64,000 bases of DNA from Crotophaga sulcirostris (taxonomy: Eukaryota > Chordata > Aves > Cuculiformes > Crotophagidae). Below are positions 12,641-25,527 of the stretch, one piece after another. Numbering within the stretch: the first letter of the stretch is position 1; each line of letters begins with the position of its first letter. The position numbers and the translations under genes were made by a program. Under the pieces are notes generated by a model. It was not told the origin of the DNA, did no database searches, and was given only the letters and a program-made list of their open reading frames with translations. The DNA lies in assembly GCA_013397455.1 (NCBI GenBank), contig VYZB01000026.1, forward strand, positions 2,966,428 to 3,030,427. The letters run 5' to 3'.

Positions 12641-15049
12641 TTTTTCCACTACCCAATTCTAACGTTTTTCTTCCAACTGTTTTATCAAAAAATGGTAACC
12701 TGCTACAGCAAAACCCAAACGCTCTCTCCAACTCAGGCACTGAACAAAAACAGGAAATGGTAAAAAAACCCTAAAGGCATGAAGATGGGAAGTCAAAATT
12801 GCCTCTGGGGGCAGGAGGATACACAGAAACACACCCTAACACGTGCACAAAACCACACCCACCTCTGCGGCTGAGGTTGCACCCATGCAGTTTCATTGTT
12901 GTTAGAACAATGAGAATTGTCAGTCTGTCACCAAAGAGACATACTGTTATGAAATTAATATGTAAATGATCTTTAAATTCACATCAGGTTTAGCCCAGGT
13001 TAAATAATGGTGGCACCTGCAGCAATTCTATGTTACACTGGGAACTGTGCTAAATTTATCTATTGCCAAATTCTTCTTTGGTTTTTTCTACTGGGTCTCT
13101 GCATTGGGGGAGAAAAAAAAAAAAACAAAGACCAAACCATACTTCATGCCTTTTGCTGGTGATTCAAAATTTCAGTAAGCTAACCTCTCTCTCAGAGACT
13201 GATTCATTCAAGTCTTCAAAAGAAATGGATACAACATTTGCTTTCCCCAGATGATCCCACGCTTGGATTTGAGGGAAACGTTTGGTTGTTTGCTTTGATT
13301 CAATTTTGAGAAAATGTGACTATGAAGAAATGATCCACCTACATTTTATATTCCCCATATCTCTGCTGTTTAATAAAGTTGACATATATAATCAGAATAA
13401 ACTTAAAATGAAATGAAATTCTATAAAAAGATTTTGAAGAAATTAACAATCATTCTGAATATGCACAGGTCATTGCCAAGTTAGGTTACAGAGTGAACGC
13501 CATACATACCTGTTAGATCAGTGAGATATTATTTGTAATGACTTAAAGTGAGATTTTTCACTCTCTTGCTCAAAAATATTCTTAATTGTCTATAATGCAA
13601 AACACTGCCAAAATCGCTGAGACTTCTACAACCACGTACTAAGTCATAAGCATCAGGACAGCATCACTTTGCTGCAACACTCAAGCTAAATGACCACATC
13701 ACAAAATTTGTTGCAACTTAATTATTTCTGGCTATATAATATTTCTTTGCAATGACTGCCCCATGCAGATTTACCTGCTTCCCTGGAGTTTACACCCAGA
13801 TCTCCAGCATGATGCTCTGCTGTGCAGACATGTCTCTAAGGTTCCTAAGAATCATAGGAAGTCTTGAAATTAGATTAAAATCTCAAAACTGCACTCAAAC
13901 AACCATAGGGTGAATAAAGCATTTGAGCAAAGCCTCAGAAAACACTGTTTTGAGAAATTCACTCCTGAGTAACTCCTTTGCTGGCTTACATTGTTGCAAG
14001 GGACCAAACTTTATTCTAACATAGTTTTATTTTAAATTAGTACAGTGTTGTATTTTTAGTGCTGCACATGCAGTTGCAGTATTTGAAATAGAAAGTTGGA
14101 AAAAAAAAAAGAAAAAAGTTGAGAGACTGGTCATGAAACTTGGAGTGATATAACACAAAGGCCAAGGCTACAGGTTACAGTTGGAGGGGGAAAATGTCAC
14201 CTCTTCGATGGACTACTGGTCCATTCTTATTCTAATAATCACATAAATGTGGTTTCTGAACATCTGTAATGCTTCCAACTTTGATTTTTTGCAACTTTAA
14301 AAAAAAATATTAATTCCATACCAAGAATGTGTGCAATTACGAAGATAAGACAAAATCTCCCCAAAAAAACTGAAAGAAATTTAATCACGTAACATGAACT
14401 AGTTTCTGTAATTATCTAATTTAACTGCATGAGAGAACATGGAATTTATGAAAATAATCCTCAGAAAATTATTGCTGGGAATTTAAGAACTACTGATACC
14501 ATTGTTTAGAAGACCAATAAAACCTCTCACAACTTTTTCACTCTGCAAATATACCAGGGGCATTTACAATGACTACACAGAGACAGCATCAAAGTCCCAC
14601 CAATTCCTATCACTACAGCGAGAGTGATGCCAGGTATGGACACCATCAGTATTCCTGTTCTTGTGTTGACTGGGTTTCATGAAACTACGGACTTTCTTTA
14701 TCTAATTTTCACAGGTTAATTGCTAGCATCTCGAAAATCCAAAGCATGAACATGTGGACTGAATCAAGAAAATCAGAAACCCCAACTTCAATGTATACAT
14801 GTTTGCAGAGGACATAAAAAACTTCTGGGACAGGCACTGTGGTGGAGTTTTTGAGGAAAATCCTTGATGATTTGACTCACCTTTAGTCAGAAAACCTCAA
14901 ATTTTCAACAGCTTATCTACACTCTACCAAGCACAGCCATCATCGAACTCTGCATCTTTGTAGTTGTCACTGCTCCAGTAACAGGGAACAAAAAAATACA
15001 TGCAATCTCAAGTAATGTATGCAATAAAAAGCACAAATATGAGAATATT

Positions 15050-15260
15050 TTCTTTTCTATCATAATTTTTCTTTTTTTTATTGCAACATATGAAGCATAG
15101 GGTCAGTTTCTTGAAGTTATTACCAGCAAAGATGAGAACCTTCTCTTTATTGTTGACAAGGAAGGCTGTCAGGTGTCCTACACCAGCATAGCACTGGTGT
15201 GTGCTACTGAGCGAGTCCTTCTGAAGGCAACTCTTTGAGGTTGCATTCACATGACCAAAG
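15050..15260 (-). pseudogene. Possible processed retrocopy or exon, unidentified
   Basis: On the minus strand a reading frame with protein-like composition (for example GHLTAFLVNNKEKVLIFAG) runs into an A-rich end around 15,055-15,085, read as AATAAAAAAAAGAAAAA. A reading frame followed by an A-rich tail suggests a retrocopy of an mRNA. It could also be an ordinary exon, since GCTG followed by GTAATA lies after the GHLTAFL segment. The parent gene is not recognised, and the upstream part to about 15,480 has stops in this frame. Confidence 0.2.
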
Positions 15261-16184
15261 CAGTCTCATATGGGGCTATCTACTGAGTTAGCCTGAAACA
15301 CAAGCAGAAGCACTCCTATCCATGTTGCCATCACACTACATCCAGACAACTTGGTCCTACCAAGAAAAACAAAGATTAAATTGATCCTGGAAACCGGGCC
15401 ACTACTGTGCCACGGAAACATAACCAGTCAATGGAAATGATCTCTTGTGCCCCCATCAAAGATCCATCTCACATTAAATTAACATGTCATTGGAAAACTA
15501 CAGAAAGTTGCTCTTTTATAATAGATAAGGTCTAACTGTTGCTATTTTTGGGGAAAAAATAACCTTAAAAAAATAGCCTTAAATTCAGGATAAGCATTAA
15601 CTAATGGCATACTTGTGTTTTGTACATCTGCTTTTGTCAACGACTAGTAAATATGTAGCATAATCTTCATCTGTATGGCAGCAAGTCATGTCATTTCTAG
15701 AGAAGGACAATTACGGACTGATTATGAGCCACCAAAGTGACTGTAGTAGTGAAAATGCTAACATAACTTTGGGATGCTTTAGACAAGTTATTTTTAGTAA
15801 AAACAAAGATAAATAATAAATATCAAACTGTCTGGGAAAGGAGGAATTAGACAAAACTGCAATTCAACTGGCTTCCTAGGGAGGAAGGTGCCTACTGTGA
15901 GAAACCATCACACATAAACAGACATTGTAAGCACACGGCAGACAATCACAAGGACACGTCTTAACAATCAACACACACTTACCAAAAAAGTCCCCCAGAA
16001 AACCTAAAACCCTTTCAACACTGGGTAACATCTGGTAACTAGAGACAAAAAGCAGTATGTGTCATGCATTATTAACTTGATTCAGGCTTTGGACCCTGAA
16101 GCAAGTGACATTTTCTTTTAAAACCAATCAGGTAAGCATAATCTAACAGAAGATATCTAGAACAAATACAAAACTGGTTAGACG

Positions 16185-16975
16185 AGAGAGAGAGCAGTTG
16201 TCAATGGCTTCCTGACAAACTGGAAAGGCGTACTGAGTGGTACTCCTCAAGGACCTCTCCTGAATGTTTGCTACTCAGCAATTTCAGTAGTGAGAGAGAT
16301 GACAGAGCAAAAAGTGTATGCCTATCACATTTGCAGATAATACCAAGCAGAAAAGGGCTACAAGTGGATGCATGTGCATTATACGTATGTAGAAACAATC
16401 AGCTACACAAATACAGGATAAGAGCTGTAGAGGGTCAAAAAGCAAAAGCTGCTCGGGGATGCAGAAGGGCTACAATTTGCAAAACAATTAATTAATTCCC
16501 TTGCATTATCAGCTGAAATAAATTGACTTCTGCATCAACAAGAATAAAGCAATGAGAATTATTTGTATGCAAAGTTCAAAACAACTGGGGGTGTTCAGTC
16601 GAAAGAAGGGAGGAGAAGGGTAGAGGAAGACAAGGAAAGAACAAGCTGGTCGAATGTGATAAAAGTTCACTACAAAGTGAAGGGAATAATCTGTTCTCTT
16701 CAGTGTTTGCGGTGGACAAAAGAAAAAGTAACAGACCAAAGTTGCTTTAAGATATAATTAGGTTAGACACTCAAAAAACCTTGTGATTAAAATGGCTAAA
16801 GAATAGGAATTGATTGTTTATGGATGCCATAGACTCTCCATTACTGGAGATTTTAAAGAACAAGTTACTCAGATATTTGACATGAATGGAGTAAGTGATG
16901 CCTCCTTAAGGTATAGGTAAAATGAAACAATCTCTCATGATGCTTTAAATCCTTTTATTCTATATTAAGAGACAA
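16185..16975 (+). mobile_element. Ancient decayed CR1 LINE copy
   Basis: This is an old CR1 copy in sense orientation, found by patchy similarity. The part around 16,190-16,370 matches the CR1 reverse-transcriptase segment leading to the catalytic FADD motif, with CACATTTGCAGATAATACCA at 16,327-16,346 where the motif should lie. From 16,590 to 16,880 it follows the CR1 3' region: a GGTGTTCAGTCGAAAGAAGG block, an AATAATCTGTTCTCTTCAGT block, and CTCCATTACTGGAGATTTTA. Stops and indels interrupt every frame. Divergence is far greater than in the copies at 25.5 and 48 kb, so it was inserted much earlier. Confidence 0.72.
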
Positions 16976-16979
16976 AAGT

Positions 16980-19900
16980 TGAGATAATGCTTAACTTATA
17001 TGTCCTCAAAAATCCAAAGCTTAAACCAACTACAGAACTTTATTAAGGGGAGAAGGAAAAGTGGAGATCCTCCAGAGCTGTTCTGAAGGTTTCTTTGACC
17101 TAGTAACAGAGAAGTGTCATTGCAGTGATTGAGGATCCAGAAGGGACTCTCACTCTGAAGGCACTGTTCTACCCAGGTTAGCTCCTGATTCCTTCAGCTG
17201 AGAAAACCCTTAAAGAAATACTAAATAAGAACAGGAAAATAAGACTTTAACTTTTAATTCACCTGCTTCTTGTCAGAATTCTCTTTCAGTTCTAATACTG
17301 CAGTCATAAACATAACCATTTTAAATTTAGATAACAAGCTCAATGTACTTTCTCATCCCTGATAATATGAAGTCAAATAAAAATGGTGTGGCAAACAAAC
17401 CTGTGCGTAGCTGCAATGCCAGCAAGTCTGGGAACAGAAGGTGTTGGATTGTGTTTGTTATCCAAAAGTAAAGGTCAGTTTTCAAGTTTAACTTCACCAA
17501 GAAAAAGCATAGGTGTTGCCCAGAGCCTCTCAGTTATGGGCCAGCAGAAGAGGCACAAACAGACAAATAAACTCATATAGTCACACACATGGAGAAGTGA
17601 CACAACTGCCTTTGTTGTGAAACACAACTGAAGGACATCCATTCAAGGACTAAAAAACATATCTGCCACTACTTCTGCATTTGATAAAAAATATACAGCC
17701 AGTAGGAATTAACTGTTCTACTTGCTTGTGCCAGGCACTTTTTCCAAAGTCAACATTTAATAAGAAACAATGTCAACCATGATTGATTGACCAAAGACTC
17801 ACAGCATGAAGTTGTGGACTGTGCTTGTAACCCATCCAGGTTAAGCAGGCCACCCTTTTTCTCATTTTGCTGCAAGTTTACTTGATGAGAGCGTTTCAGG
17901 AGACATTTCATGTCCCAATCTTGCTTCTGAGATTCAAGATCTCTTCATAAGGCTTTATCAAAAATAAATAAATAAATGAATATGAGGAATGTCCAGCGAC
18001 AAATCCCTTTAATTCTGTTTAGAGGCAACAAGATGAGGCAAACTAAATAAAGAGTGCAATACACAAAGACAAATTTTGGCACAAAGGACCTGCTAATACT
18101 ACACATTTTGGCAGGAAAGGAAGAAAATCAGTGGGTAAAGTGTTTGTACCATGAACTATTCCTTCAGCTCTGACAGCTTTCCAGCGAAAAAGTTCAGTTT
18201 AATGTAATATCCAGGACATTTGGACTGTTTTCTTCAGGGGATTAAATCTCTCCATCTATCTCACCCTAAGTCAGAATATGCCTTTTGTCTAACTGCACCT
18301 GATGCTGACTCACAGACTGCTCTGGATGCTGCAAAGCCATGAAAACAAATTAGACAAGACTGAAGGTTGCTTAATTTTTAATTTGCAGTAATTAGTTGGA
18401 GACAAATCCAAGTTCTAGTGGCATGTTCTTGGCAGGTTTTTACCACTTCAATATAGTCATCAATGTAATGTAAACAGTTTTACAAACTTCATATAGCAGA
18501 TGGTAATTCCTGGACCTGTATCATTTCAAGTGTTTATAATGCAGTTATAAAAAGCAATTCATGCAGAAACCAACTGCGGAAAAAATTATTATGGTTTCAA
18601 AATTTCACTTGCAATTCAGCAAGCAACTAAAGCAAATGCTTTACATTAGCATGACAACCACAGTCAAAAAAATAACACTTAATTTGGCCAAGTTATTATT
18701 AAGTATGTGTAGCAGGTAGTACATAGCGGTTGCGTGGTCATTCAGCCTACGTATTACTTAAAGTAAAATTTTATTCATTATATTCCACTGGCTACTGGCA
18801 TACAACATTGTCTAAGAACAGCAATATTATGTTTCATGTGAAATATGTTTCACCCAAAAGATACTAGTTGAAAGTAAAAAAAAAAGTAAATATAGGTAAA
18901 AGTGGAAAGGGGTGAATGTGCAGATTCATGATAAATTTTAAATATATACTCACAGAAGATGAGATTTTAAATACCTAAAAATAAACTGTTCTTCCACAGG
19001 AATTGGGAAACCCACAGCATTTGTGAAAAGAGATGATGAGAACTGTAATCAACCATGAGCTGACGTTTTCAAAAAAAAATGTGAAGAAGCCATGTTTTGA
19101 AATGATGTGTTTCAGTCTACAATACTGAGAATAAGGAAAGGATTCATGGCAAGGATTAGGATGCTACAAATCATATGGAACATATGAATAGGAGTCTGTT
19201 TCCTTGTATCAATAGGGGTTTAATTTCTGAATGAGAAGCTTAAGCAAGGGCACATTCTTTTGTAAAACATCCCACGGGTTTCCTAGAATGTACAGACTTG
19301 GTAACATCCTCAGTTCTAACTTTACTCAGTAGGTTCTTATAAATCTGCTATCAACTTTTCATTCAATGCTTAAAACAGTAAAAGATTGGAACTGATTTCT
19401 TGAGGAGGATAATAAAAATATAAATAAAATACATGATAGAAGAAAATGAAATTCTCTTTCTACAGAAAAATATTTACCAAGAAGTGGTTGTAACTTCTCA
19501 AAGTTTGTCACTCTCTGCTATCTGAAACCAAGATTTCCCAGGAAAAAAAAATATAAATTCTCAAACAGCTGGTAACCATCCTAGAGATAAAAAAATCAAT
19601 CACTTGCAAGTGAATCCCTCACTCCAAAGCCCTAATCAGTACTTTATACAAGCAACAAAACAAACAAAATCCAGAAGGAACATCTAACATCCCTGGTAAC
19701 TGGTGTCTACTAATTGCAGAGCATCAGGACAGCTTCAATAGCAAAGTAGAGACTGAATAGGACTGTCTGATAAATCTACTACCCTCAAACACTCCACACA
19801 GTATTCTTGACCCTGTAGGTCACAACCTTTTGCTCTCAAGTCACTCATGCAAAGGGGGATAAAGAGGTTTAGCCCATTCTATTAAATCCTTGTAATTATT

Positions 19901-20810
19901 TGTTACAGTTTTAAGTCATCTAGCATTATATACACAGTAATTTAGTGAATCATACAAGCCCTTTTCAAACGCAAATACAATAGACAAAATGGATGTAGCT
20001 TAAAAACCTTTAAGGTAGACCAAAACTTTGTAAGTTTAATTACTTTTATATTTAGCTGGTAAGAATTCTGTGTAGTAGAAGAGTTGTAATAAACAGATAT
20101 AATAGCCTGCAATTATGCCTAAACCAAACAAATGTGAATTAATTCACCATGGAAGGACATTAGAAACTTATCTAAAGTTTCAATCTTCAACAAAGATAGG
20201 AAAAAACACGCTCTGACCACAACTGGGTATGAAAATGAGGGTACCATGAGAGAGCAGCATAGTCATAAATAAGTCTTTGGATATAGTCAGTTTTCATTCT
20301 CAAATTTCACGTCCTCAAATTTCACATCACTAACAGTTTGCTGTCAAATATAATATTTCTTTTATGGTGTAATTTGGATAAAATCTGCCAAATGCACTTT
20401 ATAAAAATCATTACTTCACCTTATGAATCACTTTTCATCAACATACTTTCAAATGCAGCTGTGAAACTTGTTCTAGAGAAAAACAACAATTTTACACTGT
20501 TGATTTATCTGTGATGGGGCGAAGGGTGGAGTCTGAAGATTTGGGAAGTTTTATTTTTTGTATTCATTTACTTGTTCAGAATTTTAAGTATAGCTATTTC
20601 TTTTATAAACATATTTTGAAGTACATAAAACTATGTACATTTTCATCTTGCAAAACATCAGTGACGAATGTGTTTCATGATATGCTTGCAAAAAAACTGA
20701 TCCGTGGAATGCAGCCAAGTGAGTTTTTGGGGAAGAAATCCAGCCTCCAGTCCAGAATATCAGAGTTCTGGACTTCATTAGGGAGTTCATTTTAGTTGTA
20801 TTTCTAATCC
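16980..20810. other. AT-rich non-coding stretch
   Basis: Apart from a candidate 35-base exon at 17,263-17,297, nothing is recognised. A strong minus-strand acceptor and a donor enclose 45 bases near 19,490-19,540 but contain stops in all three frames. A 15-bp unit is duplicated at 20,299-20,328 (CTCAAATTTCACGTC, then the same with one change). Confidence 0.5.
17263..17297 (-). CDS. Weak candidate exon (35 nt)
   Basis: The minus strand has TTTATGACTGCAG before base 17297 and AAGCAG followed by GTGAAT after base 17263. One frame is open, entering at phase 1 and leaving at phase 0, and reads LELKENSDKKQ, a charged, helix-like peptide. The candidate exon at 20,814-20,894 leaves at phase 1, so the two could be joined. 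The donor is below consensus and the exon is very short. Confidence 0.15.
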
Positions 20811-20813
20811 TAC

Positions 20814-20894
20814 TGCTAATGATGAGGTCTAAAACCTCTAGAGGCATGGGCTCTTCAAGGGTCATGCCTTGCAGCACAGGCAGAAGTATCTCAA
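20814..20894 (-). CDS. Candidate internal exon (81 nt), helical peptide
   Basis: A strong minus-strand acceptor (ATTTTTTCCTTTCATATTGTCAG) precedes base 20894. The frame entering at phase 1 is rich in leucine and acidic residues: EILLPVLQGMTLEEPMPL, continuing EVLDLIIS. This looks like one turn of a helical-repeat (alpha-solenoid) protein, although that is inference from composition. The proposed donor, GTAGGA after base 20814, is weak. The frame stays open to 20,584, so the true exon end is uncertain. The peptide matches no family I can name. Confidence 0.28.
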
Positions 20895-20899
20895 CTGAC

Positions 20900-23800
20900 A
20901 ATATGAAAGGAAAAAATAACCAATGTCTAACTCATGCCAAACACTACTAGAGTATTTCATTAATTGTTTCCTCATTTTCATATTCCTGTTCCACCCCTAC
21001 GGGCCAGAAGAAAATACGTGCAAGAAAATTTAGCATATAAGGAGCAGAGGAAAGTTCTTTACAAGCAATTGGCACCATGAATATCTTCAGCGCTTTCTGA
21101 GCTGTTTCAGAAGTTCCCGTAGGGCTTTTTTTTTCATGTTTATAAAGTGGACACAATTACACTATTTAGAAGATCTTCACTGAAGGCAATCTTCCAAAAT
21201 ATTGTGTATTCCTATTCTCAGTGCAAATATTCCAGAGTTAAGAGGTTTCTGACACAGTCAAGCAATGCTGCCGTCTAGGAGACTCATGAACCCTTTAGGT
21301 GCAACCTTGACAAAGCAGCACATGCCTTGAAGCTTCAGAATATTTGTGCGACAAAGTCACAGAGGCTCCAGAGAGCTCTCCTCTGCATTTGGATTTGGTC
21401 ATACACATTTGAGCATTTTCTTGATCAAACTGCATTGTTTTCTTTTATCTAGAATACGCCCCAGATCTTCATATGCCTTGCAAATGAGTAAAACAGTGAT
21501 GGCAGCACATCTTTCCTCACATGGAAGGCACAACAAAATGCAAGAGGCTCTGTAGCCTCAGCGTCAAAGACAACAACTGAGTAACTCTGCATCTCTACAC
21601 TAAATGACTGGCTTGCTAGGACAGGTTTCCACGTGTTAAGAAATCATGAAGAACAAAAGCAAGTGTGCTCAGGACTTGTTGGCAGACGATGGAGAAAAGG
21701 CATCTTTATCTTCTCTCAAATTTATGTTGCACTCTTTAAGGATTCACATTCTCTTACTGCACATTAATATTGCCCAGTCTTTTTCGTTTGAGGTTTTTAC
21801 ACAAGGATTTTCTGTTATCCCATCAATATGGAATTTGCATGGTTGCAAACAATAGATTAAACTTTAAAATTGATCATGAAATGATGTTGGAGATAAAATT
21901 AAACTAAGAATTAACAATATTCAGCAACTTTTTGCTCTGATACTTCCAAGTATGCCAAAAGTTTTGATACCAAATATATCTATGTAAAATACCATTATTT
22001 TTTCATTCAATGATCAAATTCTGAACTAAACATTTTGTGAATTTTTTTCATACATTGAAATACAACTGATATACTTTTGAAGATCACACTTCATCACAGA
22101 ACGCAGCACAGGAATGCTCCCAGTTTTCCCTCCCCTGGGTCAACACATGAAGATGGCATTCTACTTCTGTAAACTCCTTTTGTAGCCCACTGATTAGAGG
22201 AAGGGTTTAAGAGGTAAAGATGATTTAAGATGTGTGTTCAGCACGGGGTTGAATTTTGATTAAAGAATGTTTTTATTCATCAATTAAATAAAAATAGTAT
22301 AGCATTTTCTGTATGTTCTTAATTGAGTTGAGTTATTTTTATGAGAGGGTGGGTCAATTCTTGAATTCATTTGGCATCCTGAGTCAGTTATGTGTTTTCA
22401 TGTCCTGTACAACTTCGATTTTGAGTATCTGCACACAGATAGCATTTTATTGCCATATATCTGACTTTCCAGCACATTATAGAGCATTATGTTTAACACC
22501 TCTCCCTTCAAATCCTTTTTCTTTATAAAGGAATTTTTCTTCTTTTTCTATCAATAGGGTTTGTTTTTTTAAAAAAAGTAAGCTATATTCAGAACAGTGC
22601 ACATAAACAGTTTTTCTTTTTTAGATACTGAAAAAGTACCAAAATTTTCAAATGCCACTTATTATTGACCATTACAAATTTTAAGGCATTTTGATCATCC
22701 ACATTCAAATTCTCCAGCTATGGATATACAACGGGAGAGTAGCAAAGTTCTTTAAAAACAGTTAACTTAAATACATTTTGGCTTTTTCTTAATCATAATT
22801 AAACCAACAAGGTCCTTCAGGAGCAACCAAATGCAGTGAGCCTGATTTCCTAACACCAGCAAGCATATTCCACAGGTATACATCCTTGTGCACTCTCTGG
22901 GGTCTACAAAGGTTTAGGTTCACCCAGCAGCCTGCAGTCATCAGTATATCTGTCTTGTCTACACTGCTGTTTAGGTTCATGAAAAAAAGCAGAATTTTCT
23001 GTATCCTTGGGACGTTTATGTTCGGGCAAATACAACCAGAACTGGCTCTTGGGTTCAAAGGTTGCTAGGAAGGAGACTGGCAGAAAGACAAGACAGTGCT
23101 GTTGCAAACATCCCTCCTCTTTCAGAAACCAGGCGGAACATGTCTGCGGGGTCAGGGTTTCACTTGACAAATATAAATGAGGTTTTGCAGTTATCTCCCC
23201 CAACAGAAATTATGTCTGTTAAAGGCTAACATAGAAAATATACACTGAAGAAAAATAAACTCTCCCTGTATCTTATCTTTTTCACATCTTGTCATCTGTT
23301 TTTGTGGGAAGTTTCTATTAACATATGTTCACAATATGATTTTCAGAAGTTGCATATTAAACACAATCCATTATATTTTGAAATGGAGAATCTCATAAAT
23401 TATTTTTCTACCCCCTTTTTTCCTCAGACTGCCTTACTCTGTAAGCACAAAGCAGCTTAATTTTAAAACCAGAGTAAATGTGAAAACCACACTATTTGTT
23501 ACTTAAAAATTCATTAGATGAGCAGTTTTAAAACTTAAACGAGACATTTTTCTAAGCAGATACACCACAACTACAGTGATTCATCACAACAAGGTGCCTC
23601 CTCTTTTGCAAAACATTCAAGGAAACACTAAAAAATGATACAAAGCAATATAAAACTGCAATAGTTTGTTTGCCACAAATTTCTTAAATCAATGCTTTAA
23701 TTAAGTGTAATTTGAACTGTAAGTACGTTATGAAAAAAAACCACACTCCATAACACATCTGTGAAAAACAGTAATTGTGGATGTACATATAAACTACATA

Positions 23801-25525
23801 AACAACTTAATATAATCCACATTATATAATAAATTACTCTTTAGGTTTTACCCTTCTCAGTTTCCAGAATTACTTTAAAAACTAAAACATTCCCTCATCT
23901 TGCACATCAATGTCTAAACGTTTAAATTCACACATATCTAGACCAAATTATTCACTTGCCTGGCAAAAATTTACTTATTCCTCCCAAATGCATCCTGATG
24001 AAATGTCAGAAACTATGACAAAAAGAAAAATTTGCTGTTTGATACTGTTCCTTGTTTATGTTGACCAGAAGCACTTTTGCTCGAGGTTAAATCAGCTGAG
24101 AAAGAGCATTTTAGTTACTGCAGTCACAACATGAAAGCAAATATAAAGAGCATTTTCCATTTGCAGATCAGTGCAGAATAAAATGGAAATCCAGGTGAAA
24201 AAGTAAAGCATTAAGATTTGGGATATCAATATTTTTCTCATCTTTCAATGAGATTCCAAATATGAGAGAAACCTACCCTTTTCTCCAATTTATGTGTTTT
24301 AAAATGGAGACTATATGTTGGTCCACTCTATCATCTGACATGGGATGCCAGAAAGGTGTGGAATTTTACTGAATTTTGTAAAAATTCCTTCATGAATTAT
24401 AATCATCCATGATACATACATCTATATACACACTTTTTAAATTTTATCCTCTAGATACGTACCTATCCTCAGGGGTAAAATTTCTGTTAGTTGCCATGCC
24501 CAGACTGTACCAACACAGAGACACAGCTGGAAAGAGAATGTATGGCACGATCATGTCCATCGTACTGCAGGATCATGAACATTTCTCTTCTTGAGTAATT
24601 AAACATAATTATCACAGGAGTAAATAAATCTAATTCTCACCAAAGAACACTACATTTTTGATATGCAGTCTTCTGCTGTGACATTACTCCAGAAACTTAT
24701 CAGGCTTCACTGTGAAGCCTTTCACTAAGGAAGATGGAAAAGGAAAGGGAAATTAGAAGGCATATTTTTCTTTTCTAAGCATGTGGCATTCAGTTGGACT
24801 CAGGCAGGCAGTTCAAGACTCTGTTGAATCTATTTAGATTTAAGAGATGTAAAACACGACTTCAGATATGGGTGGTCTGTGTAATGTCCACAAATATATG
24901 AATTGGCTCATCTTCAGAATAATATTTTTCTGATTTCTTTTCCTCACCTAATAAATTATAGCAAACTGCAATAAAATCACAGGGCAGTGCCTGACAGTAC
25001 TGGCCCTCTACACATACTGCTGGGTATATCACCAATATCCATGTGTCTCCTCAATTCAAAATCGTGGGATCAATTTACTAAAACTATTACTGCAACTGGA
25101 AGTGCAGATAAAAAGTTGGAGGGCACTGCTTTTATACAACTTTATAAAAAGTTCAAAAATATAATTGTAATTATGCCTTGGGAAAAGAATAAAAAAGTCA
25201 ATTCTCCAACTGTACAATTAGTTGTGTGTGAGGTGCAGATCACATCTTTTAGCCAGAACCCTGCTGAAACCAGAAGAAATCTGACAAGGCAAAAAAACAG
25301 CTGCAAAACTGAATCCTGCCACAAACTGCTGAAGAAATCGAAGCATCGAGCTACTACCTTTTCTAACATTTTTCCTGTAACAAAATCAGATTTTCAATAA
25401 AATGAACACCCATACAGTGTACCTTCACAGCACCTCAAGCTTACTCAAGACTTTCTGAATTCTTAACTGTAACATAAAATTAACATTGGTAAGTTTTTGG
25501 CAAGTCATACAACACCTCTGACTAT
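20900..25525. other. AT-rich non-coding stretch
   Basis: No repeat family or gene is recognised. The longest reading frame (24,987-25,400, plus strand, 137 codons) is lysine- and serine-rich, lacks splice or promoter signals I can point to, and has no recognisable domain. A strong plus-strand acceptor at 23,400-23,429 is followed by GTAAGC only 13 bases later, probably by chance. Confidence 0.5.
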
Positions 25526-25527
25526 GT

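Larger units (their letters stand above)
11800..16180. other. AT-rich non-coding stretch
   Basis: No recognised gene. It includes a consensus cAMP-response-type palindrome at 12,633-12,640 and a possible processed retrocopy at about 15,050-15,260, both listed separately. An A-rich tract lies at 14,100-14,118. Confidence 0.5.

Noticed and set aside
13777..13822. Minus-strand exon-like 46-49 base segment with GTAAAT donor
   Set aside because: The acceptor is weak and two frames are open; not distinguishable from chance.
14780..14840. Possible trace of a reverse-transcriptase motif (TGTTTGCAGAGGACATAAAA)
   Set aside because: Only one short block resembles CR1, with no supporting blocks on either side in the right order.
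19491..19540. Strong acceptor and donor on the minus strand enclosing 45 bases
   Set aside because: All three frames contain stops, so it cannot be an internal coding exon.
24987..25400. 137-codon plus-strand open frame
   Set aside because: Composition follows local base content, there are no splice or promoter signals, no domain is recognisable, and such lengths occur by chance in 64 kb.
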